A stretch of 8,474 nt of DNA from Sphingobacteriales bacterium (GTDB lineage Bacteria > Bacteroidota > Bacteroidia > Sphingobacteriales > Sphingobacteriaceae). Of this stretch, positions 1-6,081 are shown piece after piece (the first letter of the stretch is position 1; every line of letters begins with the position of its first letter). The translations under genes were made by a program, and so were the position numbers. The notes beneath the pieces are model-generated. The model searched no databases. It was not told the origin of the DNA and saw only the letters and a program-made list of their open reading frames with translations. The stretch is from positions 1 to 8,474 of the forward strand of contig JAGVEE010000028.1 of assembly GCA_020058405.1 (NCBI GenBank), in the 5' to 3' direction.

Positions 1-11
1 CCCCTTGCACC

Positions 12-440
12 ATGAAAATTGCAATCGCTGGCGACCATGCTGGATTTGAATACAAAGAAATGCTAAAGCCAATGCTCGAAGCAGCTGGCCATACGGTTAA
101 AGATTTCGGACCTTTTAATGCCGACTCTGTAGATTATCCAGACTTTGTACACCCATTAGCAAATGCGATACAACACGAAGAATACGAACTTGGGATCTTA
201 ATTTGTGGAAGCGCAAACGGTGTTGCCATTACTGCCAATAAACACAAAGACATACGTGCGGCAATTTGCTGGGATGTGCCATTAGCATCACTTGCTCGCC
301 AACATAATAACGCAAACGTTGTTTGTATACCAGCACGCTTTACTACCGAAGAGCAAGCGAAAGAAATTACAAATGTTTTTATTGCTACCGAATTTGAAGG
401 TGGCCGACATGCAAATAGAGTAAATAAAATAAATTGCTAA
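12..440 (+). CDS. rpiB: Ribose-5-phosphate isomerase B (RpiB/LacAB family)
   Basis: The 142-residue product should interconvert ribose 5-phosphate and ribulose 5-phosphate in the cytosolic non-oxidative pentose phosphate pathway. Visible motifs are the N-terminal IAGDHAG (D8, H9), a central ICGSANG carrying C65 (equivalent to the catalytic Cys66 of E. coli RpiB), ARQHNNAN with H98 (equivalent to His99, used in ring opening), and the C-terminal EGGRHANRV phosphate-binding arginines. Length is close to the usual 140-150 residues. The active-site loop reads CGSANG rather than the E. coli CGTGIG, a conservative change that keeps the Cys. The start is the first ATG of the frame, and its first residues match the family N-terminus. 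Only 11 bases lie upstream in the window, so the promoter cannot be judged. The stop is 2 nt before the next gene, which suggests co-transcription. An allose-6-phosphate isomerase role is possible in this family, but nothing here points to allose. Confidence 0.95.
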   Translation: MKIAIAGDHAGFEYKEMLKPMLEAAGHTVKDFGPFNADSVDYPDFVHPLANAIQHEEYELGILICGSANGVAITANKHKDIRAAICWDVPLASLARQHNNANVVCIPARFTTEEQAKEITNVFIATEFEGGRHANRVNKINC

Positions 441-442
441 TC

Positions 443-2014
443 ATGAGAAAAATTATTCCCTTTCTACTAGTCCTTTTGTGTTTTGCACAATACGCTAGTT
501 CGCAAAATTTTAGTACCGCAACACCTTTTAGTTCTTTTATTGATGTGAAAGATTTACATCAACACTTAAGCATTTTAGCATCCGATGAATACGAAGGGCG
601 CGAAACAGGAAAAGAAGGCCAACGTAAAGCATCCGAATATTTGCAAACAGAATTTCAAAAAGCAGGATTAATTCCTCCTACTGCCGATGGATATAAACAG
701 AATTTCAAACTAAAACAAAAAGTATTAGCCAATAGAAAATTGAGCATTAACCAACGCGAAATGGAAATTGGCGAAGAGTTTTTCGTAGCGAAAGATAGAA
801 CTGAATACAACATTTTAAGTAACGAAATTATTTTTGTTGGTTATGGTATAAACGAAGGGACTTACAATTCATTCAAAGGAATTGATGTTGCCAATAAAGT
901 GGTGGTGGTGATAGATGGGGAACCAAAAATTGAAGATAATTACATTATTAACGTAGACGGCTCTAAAAGTAAATGGTCTGATCGAAAATTTAAAATTGAA
1001 GCCATTAGAAAATTAAATCCTAGCTTAATAATTTACATCGACAATAATTACGAAAAATATAAATCATACTATAAACATCAATTAGAAAGCAGCAGCTTAA
1101 CATTAGCTTTTAAAAACAAAAACGCCACAAACATACCTGTAATAAATGCCGGACAAATAGTGGCCGAAGAATTATTAAAAGCAAATAAAAAAATATACAA
1201 CAAAGTATTAGAAAGTTTAAGCAAAAAGAAAACGGCAAGTAAAGCTTTGCTTTTAAAAAGCACTATTAAATTAGATGTTCAGTTTATTGAAGAAGATGTA
1301 AAATCTGACAATGTATTAGCGATGATACCTGGAACAGATATAACAGATGAATATCTTTTTATTACAGCTCACTATGATCATATTGGTGTAATAGATGGTA
1401 AAGTTTATAACGGTGCAGACGATGATGGATCGGGCACTGTAGCACTTTTAGAAATTGCACAAGCTTTTATGGAAGCAAAAAAAGTGGGTAAAGGTCCTCG
1501 CAGAAACATAGTATTTATGGCAGTATCTGGTGAAGAAAAAGGGTTACTTGGATCTGAATATTATGTAAACTTCCCAACCATCCCTTTATCAAAAACTATT
1601 GTAGATTTAAACATCGATATGATTGGTAGATTTGATGAAGCTCATAAAGAAGATACCAATTTTGTGTATGTAATAGGTGCCGACAAATTGAGTTCGGAGT
1701 TACATAGTATTAACGAAAAAGCGGCAGAACATGTAGGCATAAAAGTTGATTATAAATTCAACGACCCTAAAGATCCTAATAGATTCTACTACCGCAGCGA
1801 CCACTACAACTTCGCGAAAAATAATATTCCCATTGCCTTTTACTTTAACGGTGTACATGTTGATTACCATAAAGAAGGAGATGAAGTTCAAAAAATTACG
1901 TTTCCGATGTTAGCAAAACGCGCTCAATTAGTTTTTTATACTGCTTGGGAATTGGCTAATAGAGATAAAAGAATTGTGGTAGATAAACAAAATGATTTTA
2001 CCGATACTAAATAA
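443..2014 (+). CDS. Secreted M28-family zinc aminopeptidase with PA-type insert
   Basis: This 523-residue exopeptidase probably acts outside the cytoplasm. Residues 1-21 form a signal peptide: a basic MRK, a hydrophobic core, and a SSQ-type end. There is no proper lipobox, because Leu precedes the only Cys. LASDEYEGR (about 47-55) is typical of the N-terminal part of M28 proteins. A PA-like domain begins near EIIFVGYGI (about 128-136). The co-catalytic zinc site is complete: H310 and D312 in AHYDH, bridging D327 in GADDDGSG, catalytic E364 and ligand E365 in SGEEKG, D392 in NIDMIGR, and H476 in DYHKEGD. I chose the ATG at 443 over an in-frame TTG at 434 because the TTG lies inside the rpiB coding sequence and adds residues ahead of the signal peptide. 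Specificity cannot be read from sequence. Co-transcription with rpiB (2-nt gap) and lutB (5-nt gap) is likely, but no shared pathway is evident. Confidence 0.93.
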   Translation: MRKIIPFLLVLLCFAQYASSQNFSTATPFSSFIDVKDLHQHLSILASDEYEGRETGKEGQRKASEYLQTEFQKAGLIPPTADGYKQNFKLKQKVLANRKLSINQREMEIGEEFFVAKDRTEYNILSNEIIFVGYGINEGTYNSFKGIDVANKVVVVIDGEPKIEDNYIINVDGSKSKWSDRKFKIEAIRKLNPSLIIYIDNNYEKYKSYYKHQLESSSLTLAFKNKNATNIPVINAGQIVAEELLKANKKIYNKVLESLSKKKTASKALLLKSTIKLDVQFIEEDVKSDNVLAMIPGTDITDEYLFITAHYDHIGVIDGKVYNGADDDGSGTVALLEIAQAFMEAKKVGKGPRRNIVFMAVSGEEKGLLGSEYYVNFPTIPLSKTIVDLNIDMIGRFDEAHKEDTNFVYVIGADKLSSELHSINEKAAEHVGIKVDYKFNDPKDPNRFYYRSDHYNFAKNNIPIAFYFNGVHVDYHKEGDEVQKITFPMLAKRAQLVFYTAWELANRDKRIVVDKQNDFTDTK

Positions 2015-2019
2015 TTAGA

Positions 2020-3399
2020 ATGAGTTCTGTTGCAGAAAAGTTTTTAGATAAGAGTACCTTAAAAGCCTTTGATGAAGAACATCGAAGAAAAATTAATTTC
2101 AACATTGGTAAGTACAATGCTTCTGTTGATAAGGGTTTGCTGCAATTTGATAATTTAGAATACGCACGTAAAAAAGCTCATACTCTAAAATGGAAAGTAA
2201 TGGAGAACCTCGACAAGTATTTGTTGGAGTTCGAAAGTAATTTTATGCGTAAAGGTGGAAAAGTAATTTGGGCGAACAATGCGAAAGAAGCTCAAAAAGA
2301 AATTCTGAAAATAATGAAACAAGCCAATGCCAAAATGGTGGTAAAATCTAAATCCATGGCTTGCGAAGAAATAGAGTTGAATGAGTTTTTAGAAAAAAAC
2401 CACATCGAATCTATTGAAACCGATTTAGGCGAATACATTGTACAATTACTCGGGCAGAAACCATATCACATTGTTACTCCTGCCATGCATCTTTCTAAAG
2501 AAGACATTGCAAAATTGTTTAACGAAAAGTTTGGAACTCCAATAGATGCTACACCTACAGAGCTTACCTTAAAAGCACGTGAATTACTTCGAGAGAAATA
2601 TTTGAGAGCTGATGTAGGAATTTCTGGCGGAAATTATTTAGTAGCCGATACAGGTAGCATTGCTATTACAGAAAACGAAGGTAATGCTCGTTTAACTACT
2701 TGCTTCCCTAAAATACACATTGCCATTGTAGGCATAGAAAAAATTATTCCATCTATAAACGATTTAGATTTATTTTGGCCATTATTATCAACAAGAGGAA
2801 CGGGGCAAAATTTAACCGTTTACAATACATTACTGAGCGGACCAAAACAAAATGCAGAAAGTGACGGGCCAGAAGAGATGTATGTAATTTTACTCGATAA
2901 TGGAAGAACCAATTTACTTGCACAAAAAGATCAGCGTCAAGCCTTGTACTGCATACGTTGCGGTGCTTGTTTAAACGCTTGCCCTGTTTATAAAAATATT
3001 GGAGGACATACTTACGACACTACATACTCTGGACCAATAGGAAGCATCATCACGCCTCATTTAAAAGGCATGGAGGAGTTTAAACACTTGAGCTATGCAT
3101 CTAGCCTATGCGGCAATTGCTCTGAAGTGTGCCCCGTTAAAATTGATATCCACAAAATTTTATTATACAACAGAAGAGATTCTGTAGATCAACATTTCGG
3201 CACTAAAGCTGAAGCCTTTGGATGGATGATGTGGAAGAAAGGAATGATGAGCAGAAAACTCACCGATATGATTGGCGGAAAATGGAAAAACAAATTTATG
3301 AATATGTTTTTCAAAGGCTCATGGGGTAAACGTAGAGAGCTCCCTAGCTTCGAACAGAAATCGTTTAGCGAGCAATGGAAAGAAAAAAATGCCAAGTAG
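2020..3399 (+). CDS. lutB: LutB-family iron-sulfur LUD-domain protein (lactate utilization)
   Basis: The 459-residue product matches LutB/YkgF, the iron-sulfur subunit of the LutABC system that oxidises L-lactate to pyruvate in Bacillus subtilis. A LUD (DUF162) domain fills roughly residues 65-300, including GNYLVADTGSIAITENEG and the TRGTGQNLTVYN segment. A ferredoxin-like module follows: C311xxC314xxC317xxxC321P, then C364xxC367xxxC371P, which suits two [4Fe-4S] clusters in the family's usual spacing. The last 75 residues are basic and helix-like. No lutA or lutC is adjacent, so partners would have to be encoded elsewhere, and the exact substrate is inferred from the family only. It starts 5 nt after the peptidase stop without a Shine-Dalgarno sequence, as is normal in Bacteroidota. 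Its last four residues and stop (KNAK-stop) are encoded by the left arm of the bidirectional terminator. Confidence 0.9.
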   Translation: MSSVAEKFLDKSTLKAFDEEHRRKINFNIGKYNASVDKGLLQFDNLEYARKKAHTLKWKVMENLDKYLLEFESNFMRKGGKVIWANNAKEAQKEILKIMKQANAKMVVKSKSMACEEIELNEFLEKNHIESIETDLGEYIVQLLGQKPYHIVTPAMHLSKEDIAKLFNEKFGTPIDATPTELTLKARELLREKYLRADVGISGGNYLVADTGSIAITENEGNARLTTCFPKIHIAIVGIEKIIPSINDLDLFWPLLSTRGTGQNLTVYNTLLSGPKQNAESDGPEEMYVILLDNGRTNLLAQKDQRQALYCIRCGACLNACPVYKNIGGHTYDTTYSGPIGSIITPHLKGMEEFKHLSYASSLCGNCSEVCPVKIDIHKILLYNRRDSVDQHFGTKAEAFGWMMWKKGMMSRKLTDMIGGKWKNKFMNMFFKGSWGKRRELPSFEQKSFSEQWKEKNAK

Positions 3400-3415
3400 A
3401 CTACTTGGCATTTTT
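3385..3415. terminator. Bidirectional terminator, perfect 15-bp inverted repeat
   Basis: Bases 3385-3399 and 3401-3415 are perfect reverse complements around the single base A3400. In RNA this would give a stem of about 13 bp with a 5-nt loop. The outer pairs are A5/T5, so transcripts from either side end in a U tract. The stem contains the stop codons of both convergent genes: lutB TAG at 3397-3399 and the Arc-like gene TAG at 3401-3403 on the minus strand. It sits exactly where two operons meet tail to tail, which supports a terminator role in both directions. Confidence 0.92.
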
Positions 3416-3562
3416 GCTTTTTTTCTTACGTGCTTTTATTGCTTCGTTTAAAATATATTCTATCTGTCCGTTCACACTTCTAAACTCATCGGCGGCCCAA
3501 CGTTCCAGCTCTTTCATCATTTCTGAGTTAAGCCTCAATGCAAATGCTTTTTTTTCAGACAT
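3401..3562 (-). CDS. Small Arc-like ribbon-helix-helix DNA-binding protein
   Basis: This short gene reads MSEKKAFALRLNSE at the N-terminus and totals 53 residues. The pattern fits an Arc/MetJ ribbon-helix-helix fold: a strand at about 5-11 (KAFALRL), helix 1 at about 12-26 (SEMMKELERWAADEF), a turn with NG, and helix 2 at about 32-44 (GQIEYILNEAIK), followed by a lysine-rich tail. RHH proteins bind DNA as dimers through the paired strands. It starts 9 nt after the stop of the SPFH gene on the same strand, so the two are almost certainly one transcript. From memory, this SPFH plus Arc-like order recurs in Bacteroidota. Codons 3-5 contain a run of eight A's, a possible slippage site. The last codons and stop (KNAK-stop) lie in the shared terminator stem. 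The DNA target is unknown. Autoregulation of this operon is a reasonable guess. Confidence 0.85.
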   Translation of the reverse strand: MSEKKAFALRLNSEMMKELERWAADEFRSVNGQIEYILNEAIKARKKKSKNAK

Positions 3563-3571
3563 GATTATGAA

Positions 3572-4423
3572 TTAATATATACTTCCTGTATTTACAATAG
3601 GTGCAACAGATTTCTCTGCACATAATACCACTAACAAATTACTAACCATTGCAGCTTTACGCTCATCGTCTAAATCAACAATATTTCGTTCTGCTAATTT
3701 AGCCAATGCCATTTCTACCATGCCCACTGCACCTTCTACAATTTGTTTACGAGCAGCCACCACTGCTTGCGCTTGTTGTCTTTGCAACATGGCACCTGCA
3801 ATTTCAGATGAATAAGCTAAGTGAGAAATACGTGCTTCTAAAATTTCAATGCCTGCTCTGCTCAAACGCTCATTTAACTCTTCTTCTAATTTCTCATTTA
3901 CAATGTGTGCACCAGCACGTAAAGTAATGCTCGATTCTTCATCTTCGAAATGATCATAAGGATATGCACCGGCTAAACTTCTAACTGCCGCTTCCGATTG
4001 TACTGCCACAAACTGATGGTAGTTATCTACTTCAAATACTGCTTTTGCCGTATCGCTCACTTGCCATACAATTACTGCTGCAATTTCAATTGGGTTACCC
4101 ACTTTGTCGTTTACTTTAATTGGTGTACCGTTTAAATTCATAGCACGTAAAGAAACTTTTTTCTTTGTGAAGAAAGGATTCATCCACAAAAAACCGTTGT
4201 CTTTTAATGTTCCCTTATACACTCCAAAAAGGGTAATCACAATTCCTTCATTCGGGTTGATGACCGAAAAGCCAGGTAGAATAAAAATAGCAATTACCAC
4301 TAAAATTACGGCTACTGGAATTAAGTGTAATGAGATGCAATACACTGCTACACCAAGCATTGCAAAAAATAGCAATAGGATACTGTATCCTGAAATTGCG
4401 CTTGTAGTTTTTTCTGATTTCAT
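3572..4423 (-). CDS. SPFH/band-7 domain membrane protein
   Basis: The 283-residue protein has two N-terminal hydrophobic segments (about residues 12-30 and 32-50), a short PNEG-containing start of the SPFH domain, and a band-7 domain over about 50-215. An Ala/Gln/Glu-rich helical stretch follows (MLQRQQAQAVVAARKQ, about 208-223), then a short C-terminal tail. SPFH proteins (stomatin, prohibitin and flotillin relatives) form membrane-anchored oligomers that act as scaffolds or protease partners. The exact job of this bacterial subgroup is not settled. The start is the first ATG, giving a soluble leader before the membrane anchor. It is the first gene of a two-gene operon with the Arc-like protein downstream. 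A good Bacteroidota promoter lies upstream, and the leader is almost pure A/T. No NfeD-type partner is adjacent, which separates it from the slipin/NfeD operon type. Confidence 0.9.
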   Translation of the reverse strand: MKSEKTTSAISGYSILLLFFAMLGVAVYCISLHLIPVAVILVVIAIFILPGFSVINPNEGIVITLFGVYKGTLKDNGFLWMNPFFTKKKVSLRAMNLNGTPIKVNDKVGNPIEIAAVIVWQVSDTAKAVFEVDNYHQFVAVQSEAAVRSLAGAYPYDHFEDEESSITLRAGAHIVNEKLEEELNERLSRAGIEILEARISHLAYSSEIAGAMLQRQQAQAVVAARKQIVEGAVGMVEMALAKLAERNIVDLDDERKAAMVSNLLVVLCAEKSVAPIVNTGSIY

Positions 4424-4441
4424 TTTTATATATTATTTATA

Positions 4442-4459
4442 TTGATATCATTTTGATAT
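4442..4459. promoter_or_regulatory. Candidate operator: two TTGATAT direct repeats 11 bp apart
   Basis: TTGATAT occurs at 4442-4448 and again at 4453-4459, an offset of 11 bp, or one helical turn. The pair overlaps the predicted transcription start of the SPFH operon (near 4455). Arc-family repressors are known to bind two half-sites about one turn apart, and the operon's second gene encodes such a protein. Binding is inference. The sequence is A/T-rich, so the repeat could be chance. Confidence 0.35.
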
Positions 4460-4461
4460 TA

Positions 4462-4493
4462 CAATGATAGGAGGTTTTTTGGGTAATTTCAAA
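4462..4493 (-). promoter_or_regulatory. Bacteroidota-type promoter of the SPFH operon
   Basis: Read on the minus strand there is TTTG (4493-4490), a 20-nt spacer, then TATCATTG (4469-4462). This matches the Bacteroidota housekeeping consensus TTTG-N19/20-TAnnTTTG with one mismatch in the -7 element. Transcription should begin about 7 nt further on, near 4455, giving a leader of about 32 nt made mostly of A and T with no Shine-Dalgarno sequence. Confidence 0.65.
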
Positions 4494-4524
4494 ATAATTG
4501 TGTAACAACATTGCTATAATAAAT

Positions 4525-4564
4525 GTGCAAATTTGAAAATGTGCAAATGTGCAAATGTGCAAAT
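4525..4564. repeat. Five tandem 8-bp units, consensus GTGCAAAT
   Basis: Units run GTGCAAAT (4525-4532), the variant TTGAAAAT (4533-4540), then three identical GTGCAAAT copies (4541-4564). It is a simple-sequence repeat upstream of the SPFH promoter and adjacent to the GC-rich repeat cluster. An open frame that runs through it shows repetitive low-complexity translation and is not a gene. Confidence 0.85.
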
Positions 4565-4567
4565 GGA

Positions 4568-4630
4568 AGAGAATCAGGTTAGCACCGCCCCTCAACTCCG
4601 CTGTCCCGTACGTACGGGATTCGGGGACCC
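4568..4630 (+). repeat. GC-rich intergenic repeat, copy 1, with a 16-bp palindrome in its core
   Basis: The first 35 bases (4568-4602, beginning AGAGAATCAGG) are identical to copy 2, which starts exactly 90 bp downstream. The copy closes with TTCGGGGACCC (4620-4630), also shared. Between these blocks, copies 2 and 3 have 8 bases, while this copy has 17, including the perfect palindrome TCCCGTACGTACGGGA (4604-4619). The ends are imperfect inverted repeats (GCCCCTCAA against GTCCCCGAA), so the unit could fold as a hairpin. Confidence 0.85.
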
Positions 4631-4657
4631 TTGTCATAAATTCAGAAGAAAAAGAGG

Positions 4658-4711
4658 AGAGAATCAGGTTAGCACCGCCCCTCAACTCCGCTACGCTGCG
4701 TTCGGGGACCC
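4658..4711 (+). repeat. GC-rich intergenic repeat, copy 2
   Basis: This is a direct repeat of copy 1: 35 identical bases at 4658-4692, the core ACGCTGCG (4693-4700), then TTCGGGGACCC (4701-4711). Taken with the preceding bases, the core reads as two CGCTN pentamers. It lies just left of the strong hairpin at 4731-4777 and opposes inverted copy 3. Confidence 0.88.
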
Positions 4712-4730
4712 CTCCTTGTTGCATCAGAAA

Positions 4731-4777
4731 AAAAAGAGAAGAGGGTTTCGCCTTCGGCAAAACCCTCTTCTCTTTTT
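4731..4777. terminator. Orphan bidirectional terminator-like hairpin, 18-bp perfect stem
   Basis: Arms 4731-4748 and 4760-4777 are perfect reverse complements over 18 bp. The apex can add GCC/GGC pairs (4750-4752 with 4756-4758) beyond one C-A mismatch. A T5 tract closes the plus-strand arm and eight A's at 4728-4735 give a T8 tract on the minus strand, so the shape fits a two-way intrinsic terminator. No recognised gene ends here, because the flanking genes diverge away from it. It may end an unrecognised short transcript, insulate the two operons, or be a repeat element. Confidence 0.75.
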
Positions 4778-4819
4778 ACAATTATTTTTATTAGAATTTT
4801 GATTCTCACTACTCCCATC

Positions 4820-4829
4820 CTAACCTGAT
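4820..4829 (-). repeat. Fragment of the GC-rich repeat head, inverted
   Basis: CTAACCTGAT is the reverse complement of ATCAGGTTAG in the head of copies 1 and 2. GATTCTCA at 4801-4808 also resembles the reverse complement of AGAGAATC. The fragments are in the same orientation as copy 3 but interrupted, as expected of a decayed or rearranged copy. At 10 bp the match could be chance. Confidence 0.4.
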
Positions 4830-4860
4830 ACTGTACCTTCTTTTGACTCCCCTATTGATC

Positions 4861-4898
4861 GGTCCCCGAACGTAGCGAAGCGAAGTTGAGGGGCGGTG
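4861..4898 (-). repeat. GC-rich intergenic repeat, copy 3 (inverted)
   Basis: On the minus strand this reads CACCGCCCCTCAACTTCGCT, then the core TCGCTACG, then TTCGGGGACC. It matches copies 1 and 2 at 19 of 20 bases in the left block and all 10 in the right block, but lacks the AGAGAATCAGGTTAG head. With copy 2 it forms an inverted pair around 4712-4860. It ends 31 bases before the aminotransferase start, so it sits where promoter sequence would be expected. Confidence 0.87.
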
Positions 4899-4917
4899 AT
4901 AATTTGTACACATTTCC

Positions 4918-4925
4918 TATCTTTA
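4918..4925 (+). promoter_or_regulatory. Possible -7 element (TATCTTTA) before the aminotransferase
   Basis: TATCTTTA fits TAnnTTTG except for the last base. It lies so close to the ATG (4930) that the transcript would be leaderless or nearly so. The nearest upstream TTTG (4903-4906) is only 11 bp away, too short for the usual 19-20 bp spacer, so the call is weak. Confidence 0.3.
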
Positions 4926-4929
4926 TAAA

Positions 4930-6081
4930 ATGCATATAACACCCAAACTCCCAAACCTAGGCGACACCATTTTTACAACCATGAGTGTATTGGCGAATCA
5001 ATACAAGGCCATTAACCTCGGACAAGGATTCCCGGATTTTCCGATGAGTGAAGAATTAGTGGAGCTGGTAAATAAAGCGATGAAAGAGGGTTTCAATCAA
5101 TACACTCATTCCAATGGATATCCAATTTTACGAGAAAACATTGCAACAAAAGTAGAGAAATTATATGCGCAAAAAATAAATCCAGATACAGAAATCACGG
5201 TTTGCCCAGGAGCTACTTATGCTATCTATACCGCACTTACTACCATCTTGCAAGCAAATGATGAAGTAATTGTTTTTGAACCTGCTTATGATTGTTACCA
5301 TCCGGCAATACAATTAAACGGAGCAAAATCGGTAATCATAGAATTACAAGCGCCAACATTTGAAATTCCGTTTGATGAATTGCGTTCAAAAATTAACGAT
5401 CGAACAAAAGCCATCATTATAAATACTCCGCACAACCCAACAGGTTATGTATGGACCAAATCGGATATGCTCAATTTACAGGAATGTGTGCGAGGTAAAA
5501 ATATTTTTATTATTAGTGATGAAGTTTATGAGCATTTAATTTTCGACGATAAAAAACACGAGAGTGTGTTAAAATATCCGGAATTATTTGAAAAAAGTTT
5601 TGTGTGTTATTCTTTCGGAAAAACCTACCATTGCACCGGTTGGAAACTAGGGTATGTAATTGCACCAGCAGCTTTAAGCAAAGAGTTCCGAAGCATCCAT
5701 CAATTCAACGCATTTAGTTGCGATACACCCAAACAAGTAGCCCTATCAACATATATACAAAACGAACAAGCCTATTTGCAACTCGGTAAATTTGTACAAC
5801 AAAAACGCGATTATTTTGTGGAGCTTATGAAAGCCACTCCCTTCCAAAGAATTCCTTCCTCGGGTTCTTATTTCGAATGTTATTCTTTTGCCAACATCTC
5901 TACAAAATCCGACAAAGAATTTGCGATAGATTTAGTGAAAGATTTTGGTGTTGCAGCCATACCCGTATCTGCCTTTTATAAAAGCGGAAAAGACGAAAGT
6001 TTAATACGCTTTTGTTTTGCTAAGAAAGAGGATACCTTGGAAGCGGCAGTGGAGAGGCTATCTTTAGTATCTAGTCGTTAG
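4930..6081 (+). CDS. ybdL: PLP-dependent methionine/aromatic aminotransferase, YbdL type
   Basis: The 383-residue protein is a fold-type I class I/II aminotransferase that closely follows E. coli YbdL (386 residues), which transaminates methionine and aromatic amino acids to 2-oxoacids. Motifs are INLGQGFPDF (substrate side, about 29-38), the NTPHNPTG turn (165-172), SDEVYEH with PLP-ring Asp D197 and Y200, the Schiff-base lysine K231 in SFGKTYHCTGWKLGY, and R360 in LIRFCFAKKE for the substrate carboxylate. YbdL has Met where this protein has Cys in TYHCTG. Kynurenine or glutamine transaminase activity is possible in the same clade. Methionine regeneration (MtnE-like) is another option, but no methionine-salvage gene is nearby. 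There is no Shine-Dalgarno sequence. The last codons and the TAG stop overlap a 7-bp tandem repeat, and a hairpin follows. Confidence 0.92.
   Translation: MHITPKLPNLGDTIFTTMSVLANQYKAINLGQGFPDFPMSEELVELVNKAMKEGFNQYTHSNGYPILRENIATKVEKLYAQKINPDTEITVCPGATYAIYTALTTILQANDEVIVFEPAYDCYHPAIQLNGAKSVIIELQAPTFEIPFDELRSKINDRTKAIIINTPHNPTGYVWTKSDMLNLQECVRGKNIFIISDEVYEHLIFDDKKHESVLKYPELFEKSFVCYSFGKTYHCTGWKLGYVIAPAALSKEFRSIHQFNAFSCDTPKQVALSTYIQNEQAYLQLGKFVQQKRDYFVELMKATPFQRIPSSGSYFECYSFANISTKSDKEFAIDLVKDFGVAAIPVSAFYKSGKDESLIRFCFAKKEDTLEAAVERLSLVSSR

Noticed and set aside
434..442. In-frame TTG start for the peptidase at 434
   Set aside because: It overlaps the end of rpiB and adds three residues ahead of a good signal peptide. 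The ATG at 443 gives a standard MRK-type leader.
443..505. Possible lipoprotein signal in the peptidase (Cys within the hydrophobic core)
   Set aside because: The residues before the Cys are Leu-Leu. A lipobox needs a small residue just before the Cys, so an ordinary signal peptide is more likely.
3375..3575. Plus-strand open frame of 66 codons
   Set aside because: It lies opposite the Arc-like gene and the terminator. The minus-strand frame has a recognisable RHH pattern and operon position, while this one has no family features.
3706..4445. Plus-strand open frames opposite the SPFH gene (3706-3927, 4104-4445)
   Set aside because: They are shadows of a clearly recognisable SPFH coding sequence on the minus strand.
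4568..4711. CRISPR-like spacing of the GC-rich repeats
   Set aside because: There are only two direct copies, 90 bp apart, with a variable core inside the repeat and no cas genes nearby. It does not fit an array.
4437..4802. Open frames on both strands across the 4424-4929 gap (minus 4437-4760, plus 4533-4802 and 4549-4794)
   Set aside because: Their translations simply repeat the GC-rich and octamer DNA repeats, show no recognisable domain and overlap one another. They are artefacts of repeat DNA.
4712..4860. Insertion sequence bounded by inverted copies 2 and 3
   Set aside because: The 149-bp interior encodes nothing and shows no target-site duplication. Copy 1 in direct orientation argues for a repeat cluster instead.
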